Assembly: GCF_013373865.1 (NCBI RefSeq) | Contig: NC_050477.1 | Span: 11,402,722 to 11,466,721 of the forward strand | Length of the DNA stretch: 64,000 nucleotides | Origin: Monomorium pharaonis | Taxonomy: Eukaryota; Arthropoda; Insecta; Hymenoptera; Formicidae | Reading direction: 5' to 3' | In this document: positions 36,754 to 48,792 of the stretch, one piece after another | Layout of the letters: each line of letters begins with the position of its first letter | Position numbering within the stretch: the stretch's first letter is position 1 | Program-made: the position numbers and the translations under genes | Notes under the pieces: generated by a model | What the model saw: only the letters and a program-made list of their open reading frames with translations | The model's database searches: none | Told to the model about the DNA's origin: nothing

Positions 36754-36875
36754 AGGGTGCGTTCCGTTTCACGCATAATACGCATGATGCATCGTTCATC
36801 CTTGTTGTTTGTCAAACGTTAAACAAGGATGAACAATGCATTATGCGCATCATGCGTTGAAACGGAACGCAGCCT
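36754..36875. mobile_element. Hairpin MITE 7
   Basis: AGGGTGCGTTCCGTTTCACGCAT is mirrored by ATGCGTTGAAACGGAACGCAGCCT. An inner stem pairs CATCCTTGTTGTTTG with AAACAAGGATG. It ends about 270 bp upstream of the nxf1 start codon. Confidence 0.75.
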
Positions 36876-37146
36876 AAGACGCATATGAGGCGCAGTCTGG
36901 TCTATGAGGTAATAAGTCTATGGGGAAAGTCTGCGTGCGCCGTCGCGCCGTGCGCGGTGCGCGTTGGAACTTGGACGTGGGTGTTCTGATTCTGACGGTG
37001 TTCATTTGCATTAAGCAGCATTGAGAGTCGTAGATCGTTGGCCATCGTTAGCTGAATCGAGTTTGGGTGAAGAGTAAGACTGCGTTGGATTGTCTGGTGA
37101 CTGCATTTGGGAATATCACACATTCTTGCTATAAGCTTGAAGAAAA

Positions 37147-39207
37147 ATGCCGAAGAAATCCAACAAGTCGTGGGGAGGACGTGGAAACGGCCGAGGAAAT
37201 GAAGACAAAGGTTACTTCGGTGAGTACCTTCCTCCACTTTCGTATTTTCTTATTATATTGATGACGCGGGCGCGCGGCCGTGCTCTCGCGACACGCAATA
37301 TGCGCCTTGCGTTTTTGGTACACCGCTTTGATATTCCGATAATTTCTCCCGTGCTCGCGCGTTTACATCCATTTCTTTTTACATGTGGAAGCCATTAGTT
37401 CCACATGCGAAAAGAAAAAACAAGATGGACACCGTTAACACAAAATCCGAAGCTGCGTAGTTTTTTTACACGTACATGATTTACATATGTACATCCTATT
37501 TCACGACATGGAAGGGTTGGCGAAGAGATATGCAGAAAATACATTGCTCGAGAGAAAAAATTACGTTCGATTAATTCAGGAATAGGTCAAATCTCTCGAG
37601 TAAAAAGATGTGTTCTTGTATTGAAAATATGTACATTTCGTGTACGCGACGTAACATATTGTTATGCACAGAAAAATTTGTACTGAACAATTTGTACAAA
37701 AAAAGAGTGTTTCATAAATACGTATATTTAAAAATCTATCCTAAGTTCGTCAAATATAAGCATCCAATTTATTCTAAATATATTCTGAACTTAATAATTT
37801 AATACTTTAGACAAGAAAGTGAGAGAGAGAGAGAGAGAGAGAGAGCGCGCGTGTGTGTATATGTGTGTATTAAGCGTGGTCTACAATACATGAAGCAGTG
37901 GAGTAAGGCATAAGAGTAGGAGTGATGACTTTGTGATAAAATGCTCACAACAGTCTTGTCTAGAACGGTAAAATAAGCATAGAAATACGATCAATTAACA
38001 ATGTCGAGGATGGGAAATAAACTGCTCTGAACAGCATAAGAGTAAGTAAAACTTAGAGTAAGAGTAGGAAATAAAATAAATTTATTTTACCTATGCCGTT
38101 ACGCTAGCCTCTTATGCCAGAAATGAATCTTATGCCTGCTTAAACCTACTCTTCTTACTCCACTCCACTCATTTACTCCATGTATTGTAGACCACGCTTA
38201 AAAGTTGAAACAAAAATTTGATTTGGTTTTTACTCTGACTTTTCTTTGGCAAAATGCAAAATAATCTTTGAAAGAATAGTTTTTTTTAAGTACATAATTA
38301 GTTTTTATGATTTTTTATGATTTTTTGAAAACTATTATCAAGATAATATATTAAAATAATCATTAAATAAGAGATATTTAAAAAAAAGAAAAGAAAATTG
38401 ATTACTTTTCTTATTCTGAGAAAACATTTATTTTCAATTTAATTTATGTACTGTACATTAAATTTGTCATGTATTAAACTTAATCATACATTACATATAC
38501 ATAAAACAAAGAAACTTAATCAAATAAACAAATTTTTTCTCAGTGTAGCAGTAAAATTTTTCTGTATGCACAGAAGGATTTTCTATTAAAAGATTGTCAT
38601 ATAATTACAAAGACTCTTGTGTATAGCATGGCATTTATACAACTTCGAATTCACTTTAATGTTCTAACTGATTTTTTGTATTATAATCATATGTTGTATC
38701 TAATTGTTTAATGTTATTGCTCATTATATAACAGGATTTGTACTACAAGGTATTTTGTAGAAGGTTAATGACTGTATTATTCCATGGCTGTGTAGGGTTA
38801 CCTGCACGATTATTATGAACTTCCCAGATTCCAGTGCAAAGTTTAGGAATAGTAATCATGGAGGATATTGATTATATTTTAAATAATTGTTTCAAGATTA
38901 AAGATGTATTACATATATTTTCAAAATAATGAAAAGATTAATATATTGTTCTACATTGCATTTGGCAGTATTATAAAAAATTTATATAATTTTCTATCCA
39001 GATTACTTCAAAAATTATTTTAATAAGAAGTAGAAATACACTTTAACACTCTATGCTGAGCCATTTTTGCTTGACTTTATTTAGGCAATTGATGTTTGGA
39101 CTAAAGATATATTAAATATATAAAAATGTAATATGAAGATATAAATGAAATATTTCATTATATTATTAATCGATAAGTCATTAGTTTATAGATCATATTT
39201 TTATATT

Positions 39208-39243
<36 letters not shown>

Positions 39244-42200
39244 TGCTAATATCTTTTTCAGTCTTAAACTTATCATAAAACATACATTTTGAACGTATTT
39301 AAGTAAATATGTCAGCATATATCGCATGTGACATGAAATGTGTTAATGGAAATGTAATTAAGAAATAATGATCAAAATCTGAATTTTTATGGAAAGTATT
39401 TTAAGTATTTAAGACAATTAAATAAAATTTTATTGTGATTGTTGTAGAGACTGTCCTGTAAATAAACTTATGTCTCTACTTCCAGAATATCTAAGTTTAG
39501 TGTTGCAATAGAACTTTACATACATTATTTTAAATACTTAAAGTGCACACACAAAAATGTGTTTTGTTAAAAGAAGTTTTGTTTTTTAATAATTTTACAT
39601 AATAAAATAAATTAAGAATAAAAGTTCTTTATAATTTTTTTAAGACGCTTGTAGCACTATTATTAAGATGACCAAATAATCTGCAATATTATATCTATAT
39701 TCAGTTTATGATTGTGTTATAAATTTGACAGCCATATTTCACGCAATTTATGGAAATGAAAATTGTATTAAAAAAAAATTTTTTTAATATTGTGCATCAA
39801 AATCCATGAAACAAAAAATGGCTCTTTTTTTAATTTCTTGTATTATTTGGTCTACATATCAGTTTAATTATAACTTATTTTTCTACAAAATGTTATAAAT
39901 AAAAATGTTTTTCTTATAATGTAAATGTTATGCATATAGTTAGTTTAAAATATAAATAGTAAATTTTAAATTTTAATTTATTTTGGTATGTGTTTAATAC
40001 ATCTTTAAAATAATTATTTTGTATAATTTTACTGCTTCATGATTATTCGTTTTTAGGTCATGACGATCGTGTAGGAAGAAATGTAGGGAGAGATGGGATT
40101 CATATTGGCCCTACAAAGCATCGGGTTTCTTTCAAGACTTTTCGGCCTAACAACAGGGACATGTCACGCAACTTAGCATTGGTAAATTTGGATGAGGATA
40201 TTCCAATGACTGGAAGTTCCAACAACAATAGGCAGGTAGTGATTAACCAGAGAGATAGAGAAAGGGGTGACAGGGCTTGGCGAATTGTGTCTCGTGGAAG
40301 AAACAGTCCCATGCCAAATAGACATTTCAAGGGAGGCCAGCAAGGTTCTAGAATGCGACCTCTTCCCATTGGCGAATCAAGTTGGTATAGAATTATTGTA
40401 AGTGCATTTTTATAATTATATGTCACTCAATTATCTATATAGAATATATATAGAGAGATTAAGATAAATTCTTAAATTCTATAAATTACAATAAATTCCT
40501 ATTTATATTTTATGTAGAAGAAAAACGAATTTTTTGTTCTTGTCTCAAGAATATTTTTATTTTTTGAAATGTTAAATGATAGCATGTAGCTTAGTAATTT
40601 AAAACTTTAATTAAGAGAGAATATGAAAATAAAAAAGATTTGATTTTATGTATTTTGACTTATCAATAAAATTTTACAATATTCTTTGAAAGAATAGAGA
40701 AAGGTCGCCAATACTGGTATAAACCTTTAGCATAGGTCTCCTGTAGTACTCTCTTATTTCTCAGAAACTAATCGTTGCACTGTATTAATATAATATTAAT
40801 ACTATATAATAAAACCGTGATCTGCTTTGATAATTTAAAAAATAAAAATCTATAATTGATGAAGTTATGATTATTTTATAATAAAATCTGGTAAAAACAA
40901 ATTTTACAACAATGAAAATAAAATTTGCATGATTTCCTTTTACAAGTTAGTTTAAACACAATATTTTATTAATAATAATAATATTATTTTACAATGTTTC
41001 TAATTTCCTCTAAAACTGTTGTATTTTTTTTCTTCGTATTTTTCTCTTGAGTTATAAAACATACAGTCCAAGCATAAAACAGTAAAACTTCTGTAAGAAT
41101 AATCTATGAGCTTTCACAATTGTTTAAGCAACTTACATTAAATAAAGTTCTATAATTTCTTAAATTCTTTATATTCTTATATGTAGGTTACTTTTTATTT
41201 AATGTAATGTAAGAAAAATTTTAATAACATTTTAGGATTTTTAAGGAACATTAACAAAAATCTTATATAATAAATTTATTTTAAAGCTACTTAAAAAAGA
41301 ACTCTTACCTAGAATTTTTAATTTGGTACCAATATTTTTTCTGTGTAGATACCATATGGTCATAAGTATGAAAAGGATTATGTAATAAATACTCTTTTGA
41401 ATTATATGGCGCCTGAAGTATTTGTTCCCTTAACAGTAAGTGATACTTTCTTTTTTAGAAAATAAAAATTTTTTATTCATTATATGTATGTACAGATGAT
41501 TTGCGATAGATTGATGGAATCTTAAGCAGATTTTATAATAGATGATGAAATGAAAATCAAGAATAACGAAATAGCAATTAAAAAGCTTTTTTCGAATTAT
41601 AAATGTTTAAGTATTTATAAAAAGTGTACGTTAATATTTAAACATTTATAATTAAAAAATGAGCTTAATCACAGTTTTTCTTGACTTTTGTTTTATTTTA
41701 TGATCTAGACTTTTACTTGTTGCTAAATATTCTGTATATATTTAATCAGTACAAATATAATTTAAATAGTATGAACAGATATATACATACAAATAATGCG
41801 ATAAATAATTAGGTTGAAATCATAAATCCTTGCGGTTAAAGTAAAAACAAAATTATTTACAGTACAAGTTAATGGGAAATGAAGCTAGTTTCTATGTGGA
41901 TGATTATAAGACGGCAAATGCATTGCTAAACTGCGATCGTAAAATTACGATGAGTGATGGATTTAAGTTACAAGTGAAGGCAAAACCAGGATTTCCAGTC
42001 TGTGAAATTGATAATAAATTGAAAGAGCGATTGAAGCAAGCGATGGTGAAGAGATATGTACAAGAGACGAATGCTTTAGATTTGTCCAAGTTTCACCTTG
42101 ATCCTGGTAAGAAATAAAAATTAAATGTCTTTTAAATTAAAAAAATAAACTAATTTTTTTCAATTTATTTTAAGCCTGCATTTAAAAAATCTCAAATTAT

Positions 42201-44526
42201 ATCTGGAATTTTGAATAAACTTTAAAATCTGAGAATTCTCTCTTCAATCTAAATATTTAAAATTCTTTCAAAATTTCAAATACTCTATTAATAATATTAA
42301 TAAGATGCTAATGAATGAGAAGCAAATTTGGAAGTTCTAACTTACATATTTGTTTTACAGAACTTTATTCTGATTATTTTTGTGCATTGTTCCACCCTAT
42401 TATGTTAATAACTGTGTTGGATATTGTGGGGGAACACATACCAAACTTAGAAGCTCTCAACCTGGAGGGCAATAAGTTGCAGAATATCGAGAGACTTAGT
42501 GTACTAAGTAAAAAGTTCTCGAAATTGAAGATTCTTTATATCAGCGATAATAAGGTAAGTGTAAATAGAAGTTATAAGAAAAAAATATATAATTAACCTA
42601 CCGTTTGGTTTTAACGATTTGAACTAATTATGTATTCTAGATTAGAGACATTCATCAGCTAGACTTCATTAAGGATTTAAAATTAGTCGAATTGAAGTTA
42701 ACTGGAAATCCTGTCTGTAATAAATATAAATCTCGACAAAATGACTATGTTAGGTAATGTATTGAGTTATCGTAATCTTTTCTTTTACTAAAAAACAGGG
42801 AAACTGTTCAAGAATAATCTGCCAATTTATCCATGAGGTGAGACTCGGGCAGCAATTACGTTATATTTTGATAACTTTCTAAATAGAAAATTTTTTAAAA
42901 GCACATAATTTTTCATTAGATCAATAGCCTTCATCATTATATATCATTAAATTACAAGTTTTTGTCAGGTTATCATAAGTTTTTATCCAAAAGTTAAAAA
43001 TAAAAATGGAATATTATTGCGTGATTAGTTTAAAAATATTTAAAATGGACAGTTTGCATGTTTTATGTGTATTATTTAATAATAAAACTTGTGTTTTTGT
43101 TATTTGTTATTCGATCAAGCGGATATTTCTTTTGCTATTATAGCGACGTCCGAAAAAGGTTCCCTAAGCTGCTGCATCTGGTTAGTATTATATTGTTACA
43201 TTTTTCAAAATTATATTTTTTTATGTAACAAATGTAATTTGTTACGCTGCTACAGGATGGCATCGAATTACCACGACCGATTGTCTTCGATGTTGTTGAC
43301 GACGCTGCCAAGATTCCCCCGTCGCAGAGAATGTTTGTCGCTGATGCAAAAGCACAAGACATTGCAAGTCAATTTTTGCAGCAATATTTCACTATATTTG
43401 ACAGTGAAAATAGACAACCCTTACTTGATGCGTATGACGAACATGCATGCTTTAGCATGACAATAACCACTTCTCACAATAACAAGTAAGTGATTGTTTA
43501 ACGTGCGTTAAGTTTATATAAAACAAAAAAAAATTTTTTATATAGAAATATATTCATATTTATCCATATCCATATTTTCTTTTACATAGATGAATTTTTA
43601 ACTTAGAAAAAAATTAATCTAAAGTTTATTTAAAAAATAGTTTTTATTAAAATTAATTTATTTGACATTAACTGAATAAAAATTATTATAGTTATAAAGT
43701 TCACTTTAGTACTTTTTAACTAGTTAAAAAGTACTAGTTACTATCCAATTCTAAATACAATATATTAGTTTTAAATTGATGCAAATGTTTTTTCTATGTA
43801 TTATTGAGTACAACTAAAATTATTTTTGTCATAGATTAAATGGGTATCTCCTGGAGAATCGGAATCTATTCAGAATAAATGACAACAATAGAAGACAGAA
43901 ATTATTAAAACAGGGTAGATTACCTGTAGTTTCTTTTGTATCAGAATTACCACGAACGAGGCACTTATTGAACACCTTTACAATGGACATCTCTCTTGCT
44001 GCAGTAAGTAGCTAATTGTTATTACAAGTTGTCATAATGATTGCTACACAAAAAATTTATATAATGTTTTATTTATTCACAGCAAACGATGATGTTTATT
44101 ACGATAACGGGCTACTTCCAAGAACTCGATAATAAAAGCGAGCCTATCCGCTACTTTAACCGGACATTTATAATTGTTCCGGAAGGTGAAGGATACTGTA
44201 TTCGAAATGAACAGTTACATATCAGTCAGCCGCCTGAGGCGCAATTGAAGCAACTGCACCAGCAATTGAGTCAGCTAAGCAATCAGCAAACTCAGCTAAC
44301 AACACCAGCGCTTAGACCCATAGAAGAGGTAAAACCGATGGCAACGGAGCTCAGCGACGATATAAAACAGCAGATGACGATGACATTGAGCCAGCAAACA
44401 AATATGAATCTGGAATGGAGTTTGAAGTGCTTGCAAGAGACGCAGTGGAATTATGAAAACGCCCTCTCTGCCTTTCAAGAATTTTTTGCGCGTGGACAGA
44501 TACCATCAGAAGCGTTTACGAAGTAA
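37147..44526 (+). CDS. nxf1: Nuclear RNA export factor 1 (TAP/small bristles), 10 exons
   Basis: The product carries mature mRNPs through nuclear pores, normally as a heterodimer with Nxt1/p15. The chain gives 643 residues. Exons: 37,147-37,219, 40,057-40,397, 41,349-41,435, 41,863-42,106, 42,361-42,554, 42,641-42,753, 43,144-43,180, 43,256-43,485, 43,835-44,003 and 44,083-44,526; every phase closes. The N-terminus is Gly/Arg-rich and RNA-binding. The RNP-type domain starts near 130 (WYRIIIPYGHKYEKDY) and runs to about 215. Leucine-rich repeats lie at about 240-350 (LEALNLEGNKLQNIERL). The NTF2-like domain spans about 363-545. The TAP-C/UBA domain is at 606-643 (WSLKCLQETQWNYENAL) and is the FG-nucleoporin contact. 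Length is near that of human NXF1 (about 619). Intron 1 is 2.8 kb and holds MITEs. Confidence 0.96.
37819..37870. repeat. GA then GT compound microsatellite
   Basis: A GA run passes into GCGCGTGTGTGT and TGTGT units, within nxf1 intron 1 directly before the large hairpin. Confidence 0.85.
37871..38200. mobile_element. 330-bp hairpin MITE in nxf1 intron 1
   Basis: TAAGCGTGGTCTACAATACATG at the left is mirrored by CATGTATTGTAGACCACGCTTA at the right without mismatch. Further inside, GGAGTAAGGCATAAGAGTAGG-type words pair with CCTACTCTTCTTACTCC-type words. It lies immediately after a GA/GT microsatellite. Non-coding, and probably spliced out with intron 1. Confidence 0.8.
38415..38545. mobile_element. 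MITE, ACTGAGAAAA-ended family, nxf1 intron 1
   Basis: The left end CTGAGAAAACATTTATTTTCAATTTAA resembles the inverse of the right end TTTTTTCTCAGTG. The centre contains the small palindrome TGTACTGTACA. The arms are more diverged than in the copy at 35,637. Confidence 0.5.
39209..39241. repeat. Poly-T run in nxf1 intron 1
   Basis: An uninterrupted run of about 33 T. Confidence 0.9.
40697..41055. repeat. Dispersed repeat, copy B, in nxf1 intron 2
   Basis: Diverged partner of the repeat at 33,606-33,925, in the same orientation, with the shared words listed there. It lies wholly within the intron between exons 2 and 3 of nxf1. Confidence 0.6.
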
Positions 44527-45802
44527 ATACATAATGTGAGTAGAAATTCATCACTGTGATAATAACTTGTAAGGAAAGTCTGAGAGCGAAATTTTTTATA
44601 AAACATCAAACTCCATTCTCTGTTCTGTTTATATTCTTATATTTATTTTTTTTGCGAGTATACCCTTATTTGTATCTTACATCAAAACCTGAATAGAAAT
44701 CCATAAATTTGTTTACTTGTCAGTTTTGTATCTGTAGCAACGACAGATAGATATTAATTTCTACAACAAAAAAAAGAAAATGCTGAAAAAGAATTAATAT
44801 GTATTAATATTTCTTCTAGTTTCTAAAGGGTTTCTAATGAATTTCTAAGAAGATATGTCTGTAATCCGTCTTGTTTAAGCTTACAAAATTGCACAATACC
44901 CCCCATGAAAGTTGTTAAAAATCACAATTCTAGTTTCATTGTAATCTTAATGTAAAAAAGATTACTGTAATATATTAATTGACAACATTAATGAAAATTA
45001 AACTACATTTAAAAAAAATTGTTTGCATACAAGCTTTTTTCCTGAAAAAAGTGTTCATGCTTACAATAAACTTAAAACGATTATTTAATTAAGAATATAA
45101 ATACATGTATTACAATTGTAATAAAATTTTGTAATAAAATATAAATTTTTGAGCATATATATAATGTGTAAAATCAAGTGAAACTAACTAAATATTTTCA
45201 ACAATTTTTTATATAGTTATTTGTACATTTTTTATTAATGCTGTTATATTAATAAGTATGTAATATCTAAATTGAAATGTAGATTATGTACGCATTTGAT
45301 TTGTAAGACAAGTCGGATTTCCAACATCAGAAAACAATATTATAGTAATAATTTTATTACAACTCGAATTTCAGGTCAGGTTTTGATATATGATATAAAA
45401 ATATCTTTTTTTCAATTTTAAAGAAATTTGAAAAGAAAAAAAGATTTACTATTTCTATATAAAGGAAAAAAGTACTGTTAATTTTGCATTAAGACACGAG
45501 CATGCATTCATAATCAAATTCTGGCATAGACAGTATTAACGATGAAACATTTTTTTGTATGTAAAAGAATTGCGTACCATTTGATATAAAAAATGAGATG
45601 TATTTCTCACATACATCTCACATACACAAACACATAAGTGTTCTTGCGGTATATATATTATATTTTCTAAAGTATAAATTAACTTTTTTAATTCATAAAA
45701 AGTATGAAAGAAATAAGTCTGTATTCCATTAGTATCTTTAATATTATCGGATTTGTCGATGGTTCATGTATATTCAACAATGATGTTAGATACAGAAACA
45801 AA
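44527..45802. other. nxf1 3' UTR and AT-rich flank
   Basis: AT-rich sequence after the nxf1 stop. AATAAA words occur (for example near 45,064), but the true poly(A) site cannot be chosen from sequence alone. No other gene is seen. Confidence 0.4.
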
Positions 45803-45910
45803 AATGTTTAAATTGGCCATGTTCAAGCTGAATGAGGCAGCTAGTAGTTATTCGCCGAGCAATTCAGTTGGCTCTATCCAACTTGAACATGGTCACTTTT
45901 TAAATTAAAT
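45803..45910. mobile_element. Hairpin element downstream of nxf1, A
   Basis: AATTGGCCATGTTCAAGCTGAAT is mirrored imperfectly by ATCCAACTTGAACATGGTCACTTTTTAAATT. The centre contains a further AATTCAGTTGGCT word that repeats the arm. Confidence 0.65.
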
Positions 45911-45926
45911 TTACAGGTAAGAAGAC

Positions 45927-46062
45927 TTAGGTCTGTGGCACACGCTTTCCGTAACAGTAAGGTTTCGACGCATTGGATTGCAACTGTAACCGTGGCTAAA
46001 TCGAGTATGTGATTGGTCAAAACCTTACTGTTACGTCTTACGAAAAGTGTGCCACAGGCCTT
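45927..46062. mobile_element. Hairpin element downstream of nxf1, B
   Basis: GTCTGTGGCACACGCTTTCCGTAACAGTAAGGTTT is mirrored by AAACCTTACTGTTACGTCTTACGAAAAGTGTGCCACAGGCC. The right arm carries a few extra bases. Non-coding. Confidence 0.75.
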
Positions 46063-46063
46063 A

Positions 46064-46124
46064 TAGCGAATTTGGTCGCCTGCACTCAGTGTACATACAC
46101 TAAGACAGGCGACCGAATTTGCTA
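46064..46124. mobile_element. Hairpin element downstream of nxf1, C
   Basis: TAGCGAATTTGGTCGCCTG is mirrored by CAGGCGACCGAATTTGCTA, with a short loop pairing CACTCAGTGTAC with GTACATACACTAAG. It starts within two bases of the end of element B. Confidence 0.75.
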
Positions 46125-46562
46125 ATAGTTAAAAGAGATATCGATATTTTTTATTCAAAAATAGAATATAATATATAAGAAAATTATGAATTCTATTTAT
46201 AATACATACATTTTATTTAAAAAATTAAAAAGTATCCCTATCTCTAAATAGAAAAAGATCTCTGTTTATACCTGTAAAAGGCATACAATATTTATAATTA
46301 TTTCTCTAACATCATTGCATAGTTAACTTAAGAAATTAAGTAAAAGTACATATATTTCTTTTTGTATATATAAAATTCGATTTTTAAAAATGTAGAATTA
46401 CATTTTTGTTCTATTAACTGGGTTTTATTGAGTATATAATGTTTTAATTTTATCCAATTAATAGATCAAAAATACGCGCAAATAGAACTTAGATTTTTAT
46501 ATTTATATCTGCAATTTTAGAAAAGTCTCGAACATAAGACTTTAGTTATTAAAAAGCGCGCG

Positions 46563-46628
<66 letters not shown>

Positions 46629-46632
46629 ACCA
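46563..46632. repeat. CA dinucleotide microsatellite
   Basis: More than 30 CA units, preceded by GCGCGCGCACG and followed by CACCACCACA. Confidence 0.9.
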
Positions 46633-48263
46633 CATACATATATATCAAACAATTTCTTTAAAGAAAAAGCCAGTGCAATTTTGTAGAAAGTACAATCAGT
46701 TTCTCAAAATTGTCATTTAATAGATATAATTGCAATTGAATAGCACTTTTTATAAATTGTAAATAGCGTCATAGAATAATAAATTACGCGTCCGTAAATT
46801 GTTAGGTATATTAGGTGAAGTGGAGCGCTCGCTTACGTTATGTGAGTGTAAATTATTCGTCCGAGAAATATTTCGTGACAAAGATTAATTTTTTTTTTAC
46901 ATTTTACGATATACGTTATGTTCGCATATATGCGAAACGCACAACCTTTAGTTCTTATTTTAAACTATTTAAGGATGTGATTTCCGCACCTCGTACATAC
47001 ACACATCCAAAGAGAGGTAAAGAGCTGCTACAGGCATTGTATACTAGGATGATGTTCTGAAAAAGTTTTAGATCCAGAGCAATATCCTGGTATATTCTAT
47101 TCCTAACTGGGATTCCTAACTCAAGGGCCAGGCGATGTGCCAGAAAACGAGCAACGCTAATCCGAATCCCAGATATTATCTGGTCAGAAAGGTGTACACT
47201 CGGCGTAGCTCTTTTGAAAGACATTGAAGGTTTCTAGAACTTAGTGGGGGTGAAGAAGTCTGCTATGAGATACAACAGTTGTTTAAGCACGGCCTGTTTT
47301 CCACGATATATGCACTCAGCTTATATCATCACAGTGGGAATAATGACAGTGGTTCTGCATTTTTCTCTTGAATCAAGAGACTTTCTATGTGTTTATGGAG
47401 CAGATATAATCCTTAATGTGCGGATGTGTTATATAGATAGACATATGGACTTCAACTATATCACACACAATGACAATTCGCGTAGTAGTGTGGAAAAATA
47501 TAATAAACGCCTAAATGATGAGACGAAGCGGAAAGAAATAATTTATACTCACATACTCGTACGCGATAGTTTTAATTAAAAAAAAAAACATGTAGTACTT
47601 TGACTGTATAACATGTGCGAAATATCAAAAAAACTTGTATACATCTATAAGCAAAATTTTACAAATTACCGATATGATCAGAAGGCAAAATGTTCTTTTT
47701 TATGTTAATATGTGCAAGAAAAAAGATTAATTATTAATTAATAGATACTTTCGATTTGTAAAACTTGTCCCAATTATGTAAGTGTAAGAATCTGATATCA
47801 ATATTACATAAGTAAGCATTATAATTTTTTTTCATAAAGAAGACTAAATATCATCAAATTAATGTATTAATGTATGTAATTAACGAATGATATGTCTTAC
47901 ATAAAATGATATGTTATACATAATGTAAATACTTTTATTAATAAGTGTCAGTGATGTATTAAGAATTGCTTGCACTGGCAATACTTGACTATGTATGAAT
48001 ATGAATAAAAAAATTATTTTGTAACTCATATCATTACTATTCTTCTAATGTTAATATTTTGTTCCTCGATTGTTTATTAATTATATGAAGTAGAAAACTT
48101 TGTTAAATTATTTTAAACTTTTTCTGGTCTGAGGAAAAAATATAAATTGTATACTTGACAAAGAAGCACTCGTTAATTTTCTTTTAAATGTAAAAATAAG
48201 ATTCCAGGAATGTAAAATCTAAATATCGCAATGTAATAATAGAAGCATTGATTAAAAGATACG
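46633..48263. other. Unassigned intergenic DNA with a higher-GC patch
   Basis: The patch at about 46,800-47,570 is less AT-rich than its surroundings and holds open frames on both strands: 89 codons minus at 46,955-47,224 and 111 codons plus at 47,244-47,579. Neither shows a domain I recognise and neither has convincing splice partners. It could be an old transposon fragment or a conserved non-coding segment. From 47,580 to 48,263 the sequence is plain AT-rich. Confidence 0.4.
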
Positions 48264-48722
48264 TTAACCTTTAGAGGACCGACATTTTTCACTTGAAATT
48301 TTGAATTTTTTTGTAAAATTTACACATATATACAACGAACATCTTTCATACAATTTCCAAGTTTATTGCTGTTTCATATATAAACCACCCTGGCCCGGAA
48401 CAGTATGAAAATTTTTTTAATTTGAATTTTGGTGTTTCTAGGGGTTTTTGATGTCGCCGATCACGATTTTGAGGTCAGATTATCGAAATTTTACATAATT
48501 GGTTCTGTTTCATGCTATACCCGTAAATTTTACAATTATATGTATTCATATTTTAAATCTGTTTTATGCAAATGTGCATAATCGTGTTCTATGAATGTGC
48601 AACATTGTACAGATATAGCATGGAACAGATATTTTATCTCGCATCACGTTTATCACATATCACTTTGTTCCACATATACATGATATAAATTCAAATAATT
48701 GATTTGATGAAAATTCACTCAC

Positions 48723-48792
48723 CGATTACTGTCGCTGCTCCTGCTGCTGATGCTGCTGCTGCTACTGCTACATTCCTTTTCCGATTTTGATT
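48723..48792 (-). other. Candidate exon in the left arm of the inverted repeat
   Basis: On the minus strand the segment is preceded by a good acceptor (TTTGTCTCATTTTCAG) and followed by a perfect donor (GTGAGT). It contains CAGCAG-type repeats and stays open in one frame (Arg-Lys-Arg-Asn-Val-Ala then Ala-rich). The other arm has the mirror copy with the same donor. No full coding chain could be built, so it may be untranslated. Confidence 0.35.

Noticed and set aside
46955..47224. 89-codon minus-strand frame resembling a retrotransposon fragment
   Set aside because: I could not identify a reverse transcriptase, integrase or other motif, so no mobile-element call is made.
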